A program made the position numbers and the translations under genes. From assembly GCA_016722285.1 (NCBI GenBank), contig JADKGI010000012.1, positions 1 to 64,000 of the forward strand: a stretch of 64,000 bases of DNA. Reading direction: 5' to 3'. This DNA is from Saprospiraceae bacterium. GTDB lineage: Bacteria; Bacteroidota; Bacteroidia; Chitinophagales; Saprospiraceae. The notes under the pieces are model-generated. The model made no database searches. It saw only the letters and a list, made by a program, of their open reading frames with translations, and was not told where the DNA came from. Shown here in pieces: positions 19,601 to 28,226 of this stretch. Position 1 is the stretch's first letter; every line of letters begins with the position of its first letter.

Positions 19601-20212
19601 CAAAGCAGTTCCTGTACCACCAGAGCCTGTATAATAGTTTCCAACAGACAATACTGGAAGAGTGTAACTATCACAAATAGTCACGTCTGAAAGATTATCA
19701 ACGGCTGGAGTGATGTTAATAGTAACAGAAAATGTATCCTGATCGAAGCACAATGGGTTGGTTGCAGTTGCTTCATAGATGTAAAGAGTTTGAGTTGATG
19801 TAATATTATCATTGGCAACATACCTGGTACCTGCACCATCCGGTGCCGTAAAATAAGAAGCATTGATTGTAAGGTTAGTTCCAGTAATAGCCGGAAGGCT
19901 ATAACTATCACAAATAGTAATATCTGGAAGATTGGTTATATTTGGTGTAGGAATCACGGTGACTGTATAACTTATAGTATCTCCAGTACATTCGCCTACA
20001 TCAATCATATTATTTGAATTTGCATCACCCCATATCTGGAATGTAATGATCACAGAACCTGGCATATTTGGATCATTTAGGAATGCAGTTGCTGAAGTAC
20101 CTGTGGTAAATGCCCCTACACTGGCCTGACAGTTATTGCACCAGTTAGGAAAAGTTGTGTTTGGTCCAGGTGTTACCGTTTGATAAACCTTACCATTTGG
20201 TACACTTGCCAA
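16646..20212 (-). CDS. middle segment: tandem 73-residue repeats and Ig-like domains
   Basis: A 1,188-residue open segment of the giant gene. Its N-terminal half holds repeats of about 73 residues with the signature VDNLSDVTICDSYTLPVLSV followed by YYTGSGGTGTALSAGNSIT, an Ig-like beta module with one conserved Cys at each end. Five copies are very similar and a related one precedes them. The second half has longer Cys-bounded modules with an acidic loop such as DSNNNNILDVGECGNDSI, perhaps a calcium site. The frame continues from the upstream segment with a one-base shift near 20,210 and leaves it near 16,680 in an A-run. Confidence 0.8.
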   Translation of the reverse strand: MASVPNGKVYQTVTPGPNTTFPNWCNNCQASVGAFTTGTSATAFLNDPNMPGSVIITFQIWGDANSNNMIDVGECTGDTISYTVTVIPTPNITNLPDITICDSYSLPAITGTNLTINASYFTAPDGAGTRYVANDNITSTQTLYIYEATATNPLCFDQDTFSVTINITPAVDNLSDVTICDSYTLPVLSVGNYYTGSGGTGTALSAGNSITASQTIYIYAETGTTPNCTDENSFIVNINTTPVVDNLSDVTICDSYTLPVLSVGNYYTGSGGTGTALSAGNSITTSQTIYIYAETGTTPNCTDENSFMVTINTTPVVDNLSDVTICDSYTLPVLSVGNYYTGSGGTGTALSAGNSITASQTIYIYAETGTTPNCTDENSFIVNINTTPVVDNLSDVTICDSYTLPVLSVGNYYTGSGGTGTALSAGNSITTSQTIYIYAETGTTPNCTDENSFMVTINTTPVVDNLSDVTICDNYILPSLTVGSYFTGSGGTGTPLSAGNSITSPQTIYIYAETGTAPNCTDENSFSITINSAPTFSFTIGGSNVSNVNNGRTDASEASTVEVCDGGTYSLSALTHSNPANRYNIVVSTTGGGMKFNGNTAGNADISATTFDGAQTSYTITLDNPAIAGQVIQVITPYNDVNSNMMLDAGDCAGDPITITYIANPIPVLQTTINGVQLTNDYNGTPETGSFSVCNSTNDNLFFTQFVDAAGILMDDSVKVIQEFSLSNVVFTPANGISPVAGYSPAFSRNVSLIDPTMNGTLVMKFKVFFDSNNNNILDVGECGNDSIIYTVTVNPKPTFTFAATVTGKTPQVGNNNSGPATVTLNFCQGESFTMSGYSSIPASQVRILEKVVTATNVTYNNVAITAPGPTNDQTSAFFANVLYGPYGLVSGTSGTVTQTFVPYYDSNNNNMYDAGDCLGDTITQIYNVSATPDAGPDLGACINGTATMAAIGTGTWTEAAGNPSSTTINAPGNNSTTISGFTIIATYKYVWTVNGCTDTVAVNIQTSPTATISGYDYICSDSTFTITGLPVGGSGMYSSHGWSQSGPGTVAITNNNDGTAEIKGVTPGDVYITYTVTDNSGCTGTAIDTITVLNCANFAIVNDYGINDPCVCKNDQSANGAKDGTFGEVVSISPTMAGETWTVVYIDRLAGTGLLPMGINTNDLLTFQSGVHEKHLCMPTVQGMRLL
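18831..19696. repeat. tandem 438-bp duplication inside the surface gene
   Basis: The block starting at 18,831 recurs at 19,269 with a period of 438 bp. I find no base difference over about 425 bp. Each block encodes two 73-residue repeats that differ from each other at several sites (FIVNIN versus FMVTIN), so the duplicated unit is a repeat pair. Identity at silent sites points to very recent duplication or gene conversion. Confidence 0.85.
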
Positions 20213-23200
20213 ATCGATGAAAGTAGAAGTAATATTTTACATTATTTACGGTGCCGTTACAAACGGAGAAAGATCCGATATCGGTATTTCCATCATTAAC
20301 ATTGGTAACAGTTACTCCATTTAGTGAGGTTTGAAGTACAGGAAGTGGCGTGACTGTAAAGCTAGCAGTATTATTTGAAGAAAGAATAGTTCTACATCCG
20401 GCAATCGTAATTGAATCGATGGTGATATTGTAAGTTCCAACAGGGTAAGATGCTGCTGCAAAAGTATAAGTACCGCCGCTGACAGGTGCTGTCAGTGTTC
20501 CAGTAAATGGTCCACCTGGACCTGTAACTGTATAACCAAAAGTGTTATCACCATCTACTAATCCATTAGCTGTAAAGGATACATTAGTGCCTTCGCAAAC
20601 TGAAGATGCGGATGGCATTACGCTTAGAGTGGCATTATAACCATTGCATGCTCCAAATGCTGGTTGAAATCCCAGCATAGGTGAGACATCCAACCCGGAT
20701 GATAAGAATGGCTGAAATGTGACCATACCACTCATTAGCTGAGGGATATCTGAACATGAAGTATCCCACCAGTTGCAAGTTGCATTGATGGTATTTCCAG
20801 CCGTATTATTGGCACCTTTTCCCATTGCATTTCCATTCATAGAAATGCTGTTATTGGTTGCATTAATAATATTATTTGGTGATGAAGTAGGAGTATTTCC
20901 AGTAACAAATGCTGTCACTTGTGAGGTACTGCTAGCAGGATGAGTGATATAGTTATTCGTTGCTGTGACAGAGGCACCCTGCTGTGCTATAATGGTAAAC
21001 CCATCATTTCCACCACTTCCTGGTGCGGCGCTTCCATTATTGGTAAATGTCGAATTGGTTACATCTACCTGAACTCTGCCACGGGCATCCAGTCCTCTAT
21101 TGGTGTTATTTAAAATATTGCTATAATCTACAATTACATTTTGGACTATATCTGTCGCTGTACTGAAATCAGCCAGGTAAATACCACCACTTGATTGGGT
21201 TACGGTTTGAGTTCCATCCATTGTGCTATCGTTGATAGATAAAGTAATACCATTAGAAGGCACAGTAGGTCCTGCAGTGTATGTATAAACGCCAGCATGA
21301 AAATTTATGGCAGGTAGCCCAGGATAATCTCCTGTAAATCCACTGACCTTTGTACCATTAATTAAGACATTCGATGCCGCTAAAGGGCCTCCAATGGTGT
21401 TTACGATGGCCACACCCTGCATTACCCCAGAGATGGTGTCTCTAAGTATTTGAGATTGTGTGGTTGTATTGGCTCCATTTACTAATATACCATAAAAAGC
21501 ATCTCCAATTTGGTTATTGGATATATTAATGGCATTTCTGCCAGATGCACCATTTATAAGAATACCTGCTGTTGGCTGTCCTCCAGCTGTCTGGGCTATC
21601 AGATTTATACAATTATCTCTGATGGTGTAAGTATAATCATCTGTTGGTATTGCTTCAGCATTTATACCCGCTCCCACTGTGAGAACTTTATTATTTTGGA
21701 TAAGAGCATTGGTATATCCAGTACTCATGACAGCTGTTAAACCATTTATTTCGAATCCGTCTATGGTGACTCCATCTGCAGTTATTGAAAATGCTGTTCC
21801 TATACCACCATCCACTTTACTTTCAGAAGTACGCATAGCACTACATCCATTTACTCCGTTGTTGGCTCCTTTAATTGTAAGTGCTTTGTTGATAGTGACA
21901 TTTTCGGTGTATGTTCCAGCGGATGCTGTTATTTCATCTCCTGGGGAGGCTGAGTCAACGGCAGACTGAATGGAACAGTAGTTATCCCCAGTGGTTACAT
22001 TGGTGACCAAATTGGTACTACCACTAGCTGTAATCAGATTGTCCCATAGAGCATCATAACTGTTATTCGGTCCTGCATCATAAGATGCGCCTAAAGTATT
22101 ATCATTAAAGTTGTATGCTTGCATGATAATATCTCCAAAATAAACTGAACCAACTGAAGGGTACGTACCAACAACTACATTGTTAATTAAATATTCCACG
22201 TTAGTACCGGAGAGTCTTGCTTCAAGTGAATACGAAGTATTGTAAGCTGATGGTGGTCCTAGTTCGTCCCATCCGGATCCATTCCAGACTGACATTTGAG
22301 GGTTACTACCTGTCACATTTCTGAATCCAATAATTGGATAAAAAGAAATTGCATTGGTAACATCAAAAGCTGTAGCCCAAAGGTCTGATCTGCGTTTATT
22401 TGTGGCCCAATCTGCTGGAATAAACAAATCTGCTTTAGCAATTGTCACACATTTTCCACATTGATTGATTTTTCGGCCTTGTGTATTATAAAATGGGGTA
22501 ATGAATGCAGCAGGTCTTAATTGAGCTCCATCAGCAGAATTGATTGAAATTTTCAAACTACCTGCGTCAGCAGTAAAAGAAGCTGGCCGGTACCGGTCAG
22601 GATACCATGCACCATTTACATCCGTATTGGCTAATTGTGGGTTAGTACTAAAATCTTCATTCAACATAGCACATCCAGCACCTGCAAAAGGAATTGCATC
22701 GACAGTAATTGAAACCAGTTCAGATATAGATCCACAAGAGTTCGAAGCAGTTACAGTATAAATAGACGCAACCGTAGGCGCTGTAGGTGTCCCACTGATG
22801 ATACCTGTGCCTGAATCGATGCTCAGCCCAACTGGTAGAGAACTTGATGAAAATGTGAATGGGAACGTACCAGATAGAGTAGGTGTATTATCTGTTATAA
22901 CTGAATTTTCTATATAAGTGGCTGGATTCTCGCTGTATGAAAGCCCTGAAGGTGGTGTGTTCGTGTTAACGGTAACATTAAAACTTTGCTCGTTTGTACA
23001 GTTTGGAGAAGTTCCGGTTTCAGCATAGATATAGATTATTTGACTTGAAGTAATATTGTTTCCGGCAAATAATGGCATACCGGTTCCGCCTGGCCCTGTA
23101 AAGTAATTTCCAACCGATAAAACAGGTAATGTATAACTAACACAGGCAGTCGTATCATTGGGCTTTGCTATGACAGGGTTAGGTATAACTGTCACTGTAT

Positions 23201-24695
23201 AGATTACGCTATCTCCCGTACATTCACTTGGATCAAGTATATTATTGTTGTTATCGTCAAAAAATATTTTTAATTTCATTACTAGTGTGCCTGTAGTCGC
23301 TGTATTTACCAATGAAACATTGCGAGAAAAGGCAGGACTATATGCACTCAGTGGCGCAACAGCATCAACTGGACCGAATGAAACATTGGTCCGTATAAAC
23401 TGCTGTACCAACTTAACCTGAGGTGTAACTGGTGAACCGGTAAAATCAATAAATTGGGTAAAATTCAAATTATTGGAAGGAGAATCACATAAAGAAAATG
23501 ATCCTGTATCATTTATACCATCTCCATTATCAGTTACCTGGATTCCATTTATCGTTGTCTGGAGTCGTGGACCGCATTTAGCCAAGACTACGTCGTTGCC
23601 ATCCCCACCAGTATAGTTGATAGTAAATGTATGCCCTGAAACTGTGATAGTTGATCCTTCGGCAAATTGACCAATGATGGCATCTGACATATCATTATCA
23701 ATAATTTTTATTGAATCTCCATGAGATGGCACATAACCCAATGCCAATGCCAGATTAGCTCCTCCTAAAGTAACCGTACCATTGACTATAAATTGATCAA
23801 ATTGTGTACAAGCTGTCGTACCATTGATTTCTATATTAAGGGCATCTCCGGAATTCAGAGTAAGTCCCGTAACAGTTACACAGCCGGGACTTGAGCCGGG
23901 TGATAAAGTAAGATTTTTTCCGGGAGAATCGGTGTCCACATTTTCAGGGTAATTTCCACCTTGCACATTGACCGTAAATCCACTGGATGATGCATCCACT
24001 CCTCGCTGAATTGATGGTGATAAAAAAGGTAAAACAAAACTATTAGGAGTAACATAAACATTATTAGGGTTCCAGATAAACAAGCCCCTGTTAGTGCCAT
24101 CAATGGCGTGGTCAACGAGATCTTCTTTCGCAAAATGATCTGTGATGACAACATCGCCAGGAGTTTTAAATATCGCGCTGCTTATATCTATCATGATTCC
24201 GGCAGAAACTCCATCATTAATGGTTATTGCCTTATCAGTTTGGCCTTTAAAAGTAGAAACACCGGTAAAAGTTACATCGGGTGTGTATGGGCCGGCGTAA
24301 TTCTGGAAAGCGACACCAAAATCACCTCCATCAAAGATGTTTCCATCTCCAATAGTTACTTTTGGGTCAGAAGTGGGCCCATTGATACCCACAATTGCAA
24401 CCCCAATACTATTATTTGTCAATGTATTGCCCAAGATAACAGCCTCAGTATTGGGATCATCCCAAACAGCAATACCGCTGGAACCGGACCCATCCACTAA
24501 TGCTATTCCAGTGCAGTCCGATATATTATTATTGCTAATAGTTACATTATCACCGTATTCTGACAGGATAAAATAATCAAGCCAGTCACCTGTTCCTTTA
24601 CCGATATAAGTGTTGCCACTAAAGGTTCCCAGACATTCGTCTGCCAGAATTCCATTTCTTCCTATTTGTGTAAACATACAATTGGTTACATTCAC
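20190..24695 (-). CDS. segment with beta-helix repeats and Ig-like domains
   Basis: A 1,501-residue open segment. The N-terminal part has parallel beta-helix features (NNGIL, SGNTYIG, VTISNNNISDCTGIAL, AVILGNTLTNNSIGVAIVG). Then come a calcium-loop module (DDNNNNILDPSECTGDS), a putative-Ig motif (LPVGLSIDSGTGIISGTPTA), a jelly-roll-like region and a second beta-helix array (LIQNNKVL, INISNNQIGDAFYGILVNG). Beta-helices of this kind bind or cleave polysaccharides or serve as adhesin stalks. The listed start is a GTG after an upstream break near 24,810; in-frame coding continues upstream (LKHQGNGTINNCNFTDIKYN). Confidence 0.8.
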   Translation of the reverse strand: MNVTNCMFTQIGRNGILADECLGTFSGNTYIGKGTGDWLDYFILSEYGDNVTISNNNISDCTGIALVDGSGSSGIAVWDDPNTEAVILGNTLTNNSIGVAIVGINGPTSDPKVTIGDGNIFDGGDFGVAFQNYAGPYTPDVTFTGVSTFKGQTDKAITINDGVSAGIMIDISSAIFKTPGDVVITDHFAKEDLVDHAIDGTNRGLFIWNPNNVYVTPNSFVLPFLSPSIQRGVDASSSGFTVNVQGGNYPENVDTDSPGKNLTLSPGSSPGCVTVTGLTLNSGDALNIEINGTTACTQFDQFIVNGTVTLGGANLALALGYVPSHGDSIKIIDNDMSDAIIGQFAEGSTITVSGHTFTINYTGGDGNDVVLAKCGPRLQTTINGIQVTDNGDGINDTGSFSLCDSPSNNLNFTQFIDFTGSPVTPQVKLVQQFIRTNVSFGPVDAVAPLSAYSPAFSRNVSLVNTATTGTLVMKLKIFFDDNNNNILDPSECTGDSVIYTVTVIPNPVIAKPNDTTACVSYTLPVLSVGNYFTGPGGTGMPLFAGNNITSSQIIYIYAETGTSPNCTNEQSFNVTVNTNTPPSGLSYSENPATYIENSVITDNTPTLSGTFPFTFSSSSLPVGLSIDSGTGIISGTPTAPTVASIYTVTASNSCGSISELVSITVDAIPFAGAGCAMLNEDFSTNPQLANTDVNGAWYPDRYRPASFTADAGSLKISINSADGAQLRPAAFITPFYNTQGRKINQCGKCVTIAKADLFIPADWATNKRRSDLWATAFDVTNAISFYPIIGFRNVTGSNPQMSVWNGSGWDELGPPSAYNTSYSLEARLSGTNVEYLINNVVVGTYPSVGSVYFGDIIMQAYNFNDNTLGASYDAGPNNSYDALWDNLITASGSTNLVTNVTTGDNYCSIQSAVDSASPGDEITASAGTYTENVTINKALTIKGANNGVNGCSAMRTSESKVDGGIGTAFSITADGVTIDGFEINGLTAVMSTGYTNALIQNNKVLTVGAGINAEAIPTDDYTYTIRDNCINLIAQTAGGQPTAGILINGASGRNAINISNNQIGDAFYGILVNGANTTTQSQILRDTISGVMQGVAIVNTIGGPLAASNVLINGTKVSGFTGDYPGLPAINFHAGVYTYTAGPTVPSNGITLSINDSTMDGTQTVTQSSGGIYLADFSTATDIVQNVIVDYSNILNNTNRGLDARGRVQVDVTNSTFTNNGSAAPGSGGNDGFTIIAQQGASVTATNNYITHPASSTSQVTAFVTGNTPTSSPNNIINATNNSISMNGNAMGKGANNTAGNTINATCNWWDTSCSDIPQLMSGMVTFQPFLSSGLDVSPMLGFQPAFGACNGYNATLSVMPSASSVCEGTNVSFTANGLVDGDNTFGYTVTGPGGPFTGTLTAPVSGGTYTFAAASYPVGTYNITIDSITIAGCRTILSSNNTASFTVTPLPVLQTSLNGVTVTNVNDGNTDIGSFSVCNGTVNNVKYYFYFHRFGKCTKW

Positions 24696-24820
24696 CGTTT
24701 CCGTACTGACAATATGGATTGCAGTACCTTTGTAATCTGTGCTTTCATTGTATTTAATATCAGTGAAATTGCAATTATTAATGGTTCCGTTTCCCTGGTG
24801 CTTTAATCCGGTAAATTAAT

Positions 24821-25690
24821 TTAGCTGAACCATCCAAAGGTGACCTTTTTCCAAATTAAATGTAATTGCTGAGTTTGCAAAATCCAAGCATCTCCGGATG
24901 GAGTATCGCCGTCTGGCTTAATAATAGTTGTCAGTTTGTCTTCTCCAACAATCGTTAGGTTTTTATTGATAACTATTTGTCCTATTTCCGTGTAAGTGCC
25001 AGCTGCAACAGATATTACATCTCCATTTGCAGTTTGCAAATCACCGATAGCTGCCTGAATGGAAGAAAAATATGTGTTTTGCGTTATATTATGAACCTTA
25101 CAAGCGTTGCCGGAAGCAGGTGATCCAGGAGTAACCCAATTAGACGTGGTAACCATAAGACCGAAATTTATCAACGATCCATCATATCCATTGCCTGATA
25201 TGTCAGTTAATGTATTTATACCTGGATTTGGATTATTTCCAACTCCCTGATTAAAATGATAATTTGCCAGTAAGTTGGCAGCAGAAGAAGGGATTTCACA
25301 ATTCATATTTCCGGAAATCTGAGCTAAGCTTCTTGCCTCACCCCAAATTCTTAACTCATCCATCTCCATATTAGTGTAGCCTGCAAATCCATCTATTTTT
25401 CCAAGCATGACTTTGCGACCTGGTACATCATTTATATTTGTAATACCTGCATCTGTCAAACTACCTTCTAATACACCGTTCACATAGATCTTTATAGTAG
25501 TACCTTCTCTTACACCGGCTATATGATACCAAGTTCCTAAGGTCAGCGATGTTGTTGCTACTGCAGTGTATCGTGTTGACCCGACTTCTACGGTAAAATT
25601 TGGAATGTTATTATTTCCACCATTAGAAAGGGTTATTAACCACTCATTGCTACCGGGAGTAGCTCCTGTATTCCATTTTCCTACCCCAGT
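24821..25690 (-). CDS. segment with LamG-like domain
   Basis: The open frame has its first Met at 25,483, but coding similarity extends upstream in frame to about 25,690. It reads as a LamG/concanavalin-like jelly roll: WYHIAGVREGTTIKIYVNG, then VMLGKIDGFAGYTNMEMDEL and RIWGEARSLAQISGNM. After it comes a sentence typical of beta-helix starts (SIQAAIGDLQTANGDVISVA). The frame breaks at 24,821; the damaged sequence there resumes in another frame after about 20 codons. LamG domains bind glycans or proteins outside the cell. Confidence 0.7.
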   Translation of the reverse strand, partial: TGVGKWNTGATPGSNEWLITLSNGGNNNIPNFTVEVGSTRYTAVATTSLTLGTWYHIAGVREGTTIKIYVNGVLEGSLTDAGITNINDVPGRKVMLGKIDGFAGYTNMEMDELRIWGEARSLAQISGNMNCEIPSSAANLLANYHFNQGVGNNPNPGINTLTDISGNGYDGSLINFGLMVTTSNWVTPGSPASGNACKVHNITQNTYFSSIQAAIGDLQTANGDVISVAAGTYTEIGQIVINKNLTIVGEDKLTTIIKPDGDTPSGDAWILQTQQLHLIWKKVTFGWFS

Positions 25691-25778
25691 AATATTAGAA
25701 TATCCAGTGATCCGGTTGCTTTTTATCCAGCATTCTACTGTAAAATTGCCCGCCCGAAGTCATTCCACGCAGCGATTG

Positions 25779-26024
25779 CTAGTTTTCACTTGTCATCAAT
25801 GCCATAAAATCCAAAGCAGCACCCGCCTGACTATTAAGTAAAAATGACATTAAAATGAATGAAAAGATAATTGGAATAGCACCTTTTTTACCAATGAAAC
25901 CAAAATTCTGTGTATGTAAGTAGTTTTCAGAAAATTGGTTTGATAAATAACTAAGAGTAAACTTTAGTGCATAATCTGAAATTGCGCGTAGCAACGCAAT
26001 CAGGCTAAATCCTGGCTTTCGCAT
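25779..26024 (-). CDS. N-terminal export segment of the giant surface protein
   Basis: An 81-codon frame. Residues 50-70 form a hydrophobic run (IPIIFSFILMSFLLNSQAGA) followed by AALDF, a likely signal-peptide end and the first strand of the LamG domain. Directly after this the sequence needs several small indels (25,690-25,800) to continue as ALDFDGIDD, a typical LamG opening. The long stretch before the hydrophobic run suggests the true start may be an internal codon. Confidence 0.6.
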   Translation of the reverse strand: MRKPGFSLIALLRAISDYALKFTLSYLSNQFSENYLHTQNFGFIGKKGAIPIIFSFILMSFLLNSQAGAALDFMALMTSEN

Positions 26025-26462
26025 GGTGTGTGTGTTTTAGTTATAGAGCAATAAGCTGTAAAAATCAATCCATCTTCATCAAGCCCGCAAACAATGGGGA
26101 ATTGTAATTGCAACGGCAGGATGTCAGATTTCGTCTATGATGATATGAAACAAAATGTATGCCAAAAAGCACATTAAGATTAAATGAAAATTTATCTTAA
26201 TATATTAATAATCTGTAAGTTATGCTTTATTATTTGAATATGAATATACCTAATTTTGTCCTAAAGGAAGTCCTATGAATTTATTTTATAATGTATATTT
26301 CGTACGTTCTCAAATCGTCCGTGTATTTCATATTTTATTGGTTTTAATATGATAAATATGTTGTATAAATATTATATCATTTCGATTCTGAGATTCATGA
26401 TGCGCATCCAAATCAAAATTATTATAAAATTATTTTTACTTTTGAGATATATAAGCGCAATC
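26025..26462. other. divergent intergenic region between giant gene and polX-like gene
   Basis: About 440 bp. A plus-strand TAATTTTG (26,251-26,258) matches the Bacteroidota -7 box but lies about 205 bp before the polX-like start and has no -33 TTG at the normal distance. The region must hold promoters for both directions; I cannot place them securely. Confidence 0.4.
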
Positions 26463-28085
26463 ATGAATAACAAGCAAATAGCATTAAAATTTGATTTACT
26501 GGCAAAACTGATGGAACTTCATGATGATAATCCATTCAAGATAAGATCCTATGCCAATGCATATCTGAGTCTCAGAAAACTAGAAGGCAACCTGTCCACC
26601 ATGCCCAAAAGCGAATTGTCGGAAATCAGAGGTGTAGGAACAGCTATTGCGGATAAAATTGAAGAACTTTTGTTGACCGGCGAAATGAAGGCACTTAAAA
26701 AGTACCAGGATATAACCCCAGAAGGTGTACAACAGATGTTGACCATAAAAGGGCTTGGATCCAAAAAAGTGAAACAGATTTGGAAGGAAATGGAAATCAC
26801 TACTGTAGGAGAGTTATTGTATGCCTGTACTGAAAACAGGTTGATAAAATATAAAGGATTTGGGGAGAAAGTTCAGGATGAGATCAAAAACCGCATAGAG
26901 TATTTTATGGATGCTCAGGGAAAGTATTTGTATGCCCATGTCCATCTAGTGGCTGATGACCTCCTCGGGATCCTGTCTGATCGTTATCCTGCTCATCAGA
27001 TTAGTCTCTGTGGTGATGTCCGAAGAATGATGCCTGAAGTCTGTGGTATAGAGATTATTGCAAGTATGGACGCTGAAGAAATGGACTTTACCATATTGTC
27101 AAAATCTGATATGGACCAGTGGGTGTATAAAGATATACCCGTATATATATATTTTAAAGATCCAGCTTCCTTTACAAAAGAACTTTTCGAAAGATCATGT
27201 AGTGAATCTTTTCTGAGTGCGTTCGACGAAAGCGATTTGAATGTAGCTGACGAACATACCATTTTTAAAAAAAAGGGGTTACACTTTATCCCTTCTGAAT
27301 GCAGGGAGTTTCCCTATATTATAGATAAATTTAAAGAGAGCAGCCCGAATTTAATCCGACAGGACCACATAAAAGGCATTGTCCACAATCATTCCACCTA
27401 TAGTGATGGACTGCATTCACTTGCAGAAATGGCTGATTATGTCAAGGACAAAGGATATGAGTATTTTGTCATTTCAGACCACAGTAAATCAGCTGGTTAT
27501 GCCGGAGGATTGCCAGAAGAAAGGATATTTATGCAATGGAGCGAAATTGATCATCTCAATATCCAATATGATGGGACATTTAAAGTATATAAAAGCATCG
27601 AAAGCGACATACTGACCGATGGGTCTCTGGATTATACTAATGACATATTGAGTCAATTTGATCTGGTCATTGCATCTGTACATTCTGTCCTTAATATGGA
27701 ACAGGAAAGGGCTACTTCGAGATTAATTAAAGCAATCGAAAATCCTTATACAAAGATTCTAGGTCACCCTACAGGGCGGCTATTGCTGGCCCGACCCGGA
27801 TATCCCATTGATTTTAAAAAAGTGATTGATGCCTGTGCGGCCAACAATGTAGCCATAGAACTAAATGCTAATCCACAGAGATTGGATATTGACTGGACCT
27901 GGATACCTTACTGCATGGAAAGAGGGGTGATAGTTGCCATAAATCCAGATGCTCATTCTAAGGAGTCTATTCATTATATTAGATATGGATGTGCTGTGGC
28001 AAGAAAGGGTGGGTTGCAAACTGAAAATTGTCTGAATGCAAAATCTCTCTTAGAATTTGAAAACTGGTTAAACAATAAAATGTAA
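26463..28085 (+). CDS. PolX-like protein: HhH + degenerate polymerase + PHP domain
   Basis: Bacterial PolX proteins join a family-X DNA polymerase to a PHP phosphoesterase and act in base-excision repair. I chose ATG 26,463 (540 residues) because the upstream 38 residues are a hydrophobic, non-conserved extension. Residues 1-160 hold helix-hairpin-helix segments (EIRGVGTAIADKIEELL, IKGLGSKKVKQIW, YKGFGEKVQDEI). The polymerase palm motif reads CGDVRRMMPEVCGIEII, whereas active members have GD-I-D; the catalytic aspartates seem lost. The PHP part is well kept (HNHSTYSDG, ISDHS, ASVHS, GHPTGRLL, ELNANP, NPDAH). The protein is probably a PHP exonuclease or phosphatase rather than a polymerase. 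Confidence 0.85.
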   Translation: MNNKQIALKFDLLAKLMELHDDNPFKIRSYANAYLSLRKLEGNLSTMPKSELSEIRGVGTAIADKIEELLLTGEMKALKKYQDITPEGVQQMLTIKGLGSKKVKQIWKEMEITTVGELLYACTENRLIKYKGFGEKVQDEIKNRIEYFMDAQGKYLYAHVHLVADDLLGILSDRYPAHQISLCGDVRRMMPEVCGIEIIASMDAEEMDFTILSKSDMDQWVYKDIPVYIYFKDPASFTKELFERSCSESFLSAFDESDLNVADEHTIFKKKGLHFIPSECREFPYIIDKFKESSPNLIRQDHIKGIVHNHSTYSDGLHSLAEMADYVKDKGYEYFVISDHSKSAGYAGGLPEERIFMQWSEIDHLNIQYDGTFKVYKSIESDILTDGSLDYTNDILSQFDLVIASVHSVLNMEQERATSRLIKAIENPYTKILGHPTGRLLLARPGYPIDFKKVIDACAANNVAIELNANPQRLDIDWTWIPYCMERGVIVAINPDAHSKESIHYIRYGCAVARKGGLQTENCLNAKSLLEFENWLNNKM

Positions 28086-28173
28086 TCTTGTTAAGACTTA
28101 TTATTTTGTGTTAAATACTTGTTAATCGGTATTTTAAGGTAAACGAATATCATGTGTTTTATATTTTAAATGA

Positions 28174-28181
28174 TAATTTTG
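28174..28181 (+). promoter_or_regulatory. candidate -7 box upstream of the DUF1573 gene
   Basis: TAATTTTG matches TAnnTTTG, 45 bp before the start codon. No clear -33 TTG is visible. Confidence 0.4.
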
Positions 28182-28226
28182 TGCCATATTTGTATAAAAT
28201 TTTAATCACTTAAAAAGAAATCCATA

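Larger units (their letters stand above)
10925..26024 (-). pseudogene. giant T9SS-exported surface protein gene, broken by indels
   Basis: Consecutive minus-strand segments join into one gene of about 15.1 kb (about 5,000 residues). The first has a hydrophobic export segment and the last has a T9SS type A sorting tail; no segment between them has its own signal or tail. Breaks lie near 25,700-25,800 (several), 24,810, 20,210, 16,680 and 16,020-16,400 (many). At 20,210 and 16,680 one base restores the frame, and the protein sequence continues logically across both. Stretches of 3.5-5 kb stay open, so decay is recent or some breaks are sequence errors. The likely role is a cell-surface adhesin or matrix protein. 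Confidence 0.75.

Noticed and set aside
18600..19700. Possible CRISPR-like array because of regularly spaced repeats
   Set aside because: The repeats are about 219 bp, have no spacers and lie in frame in a long coding segment; they are protein repeats.
26349..26462. N-terminal extension of the PolX-like protein
   Set aside because: The 38 extra residues are a hydrophobic Ile/Leu/Lys-rich run with no counterpart in the family; the internal ATG gives a normal N-terminus.
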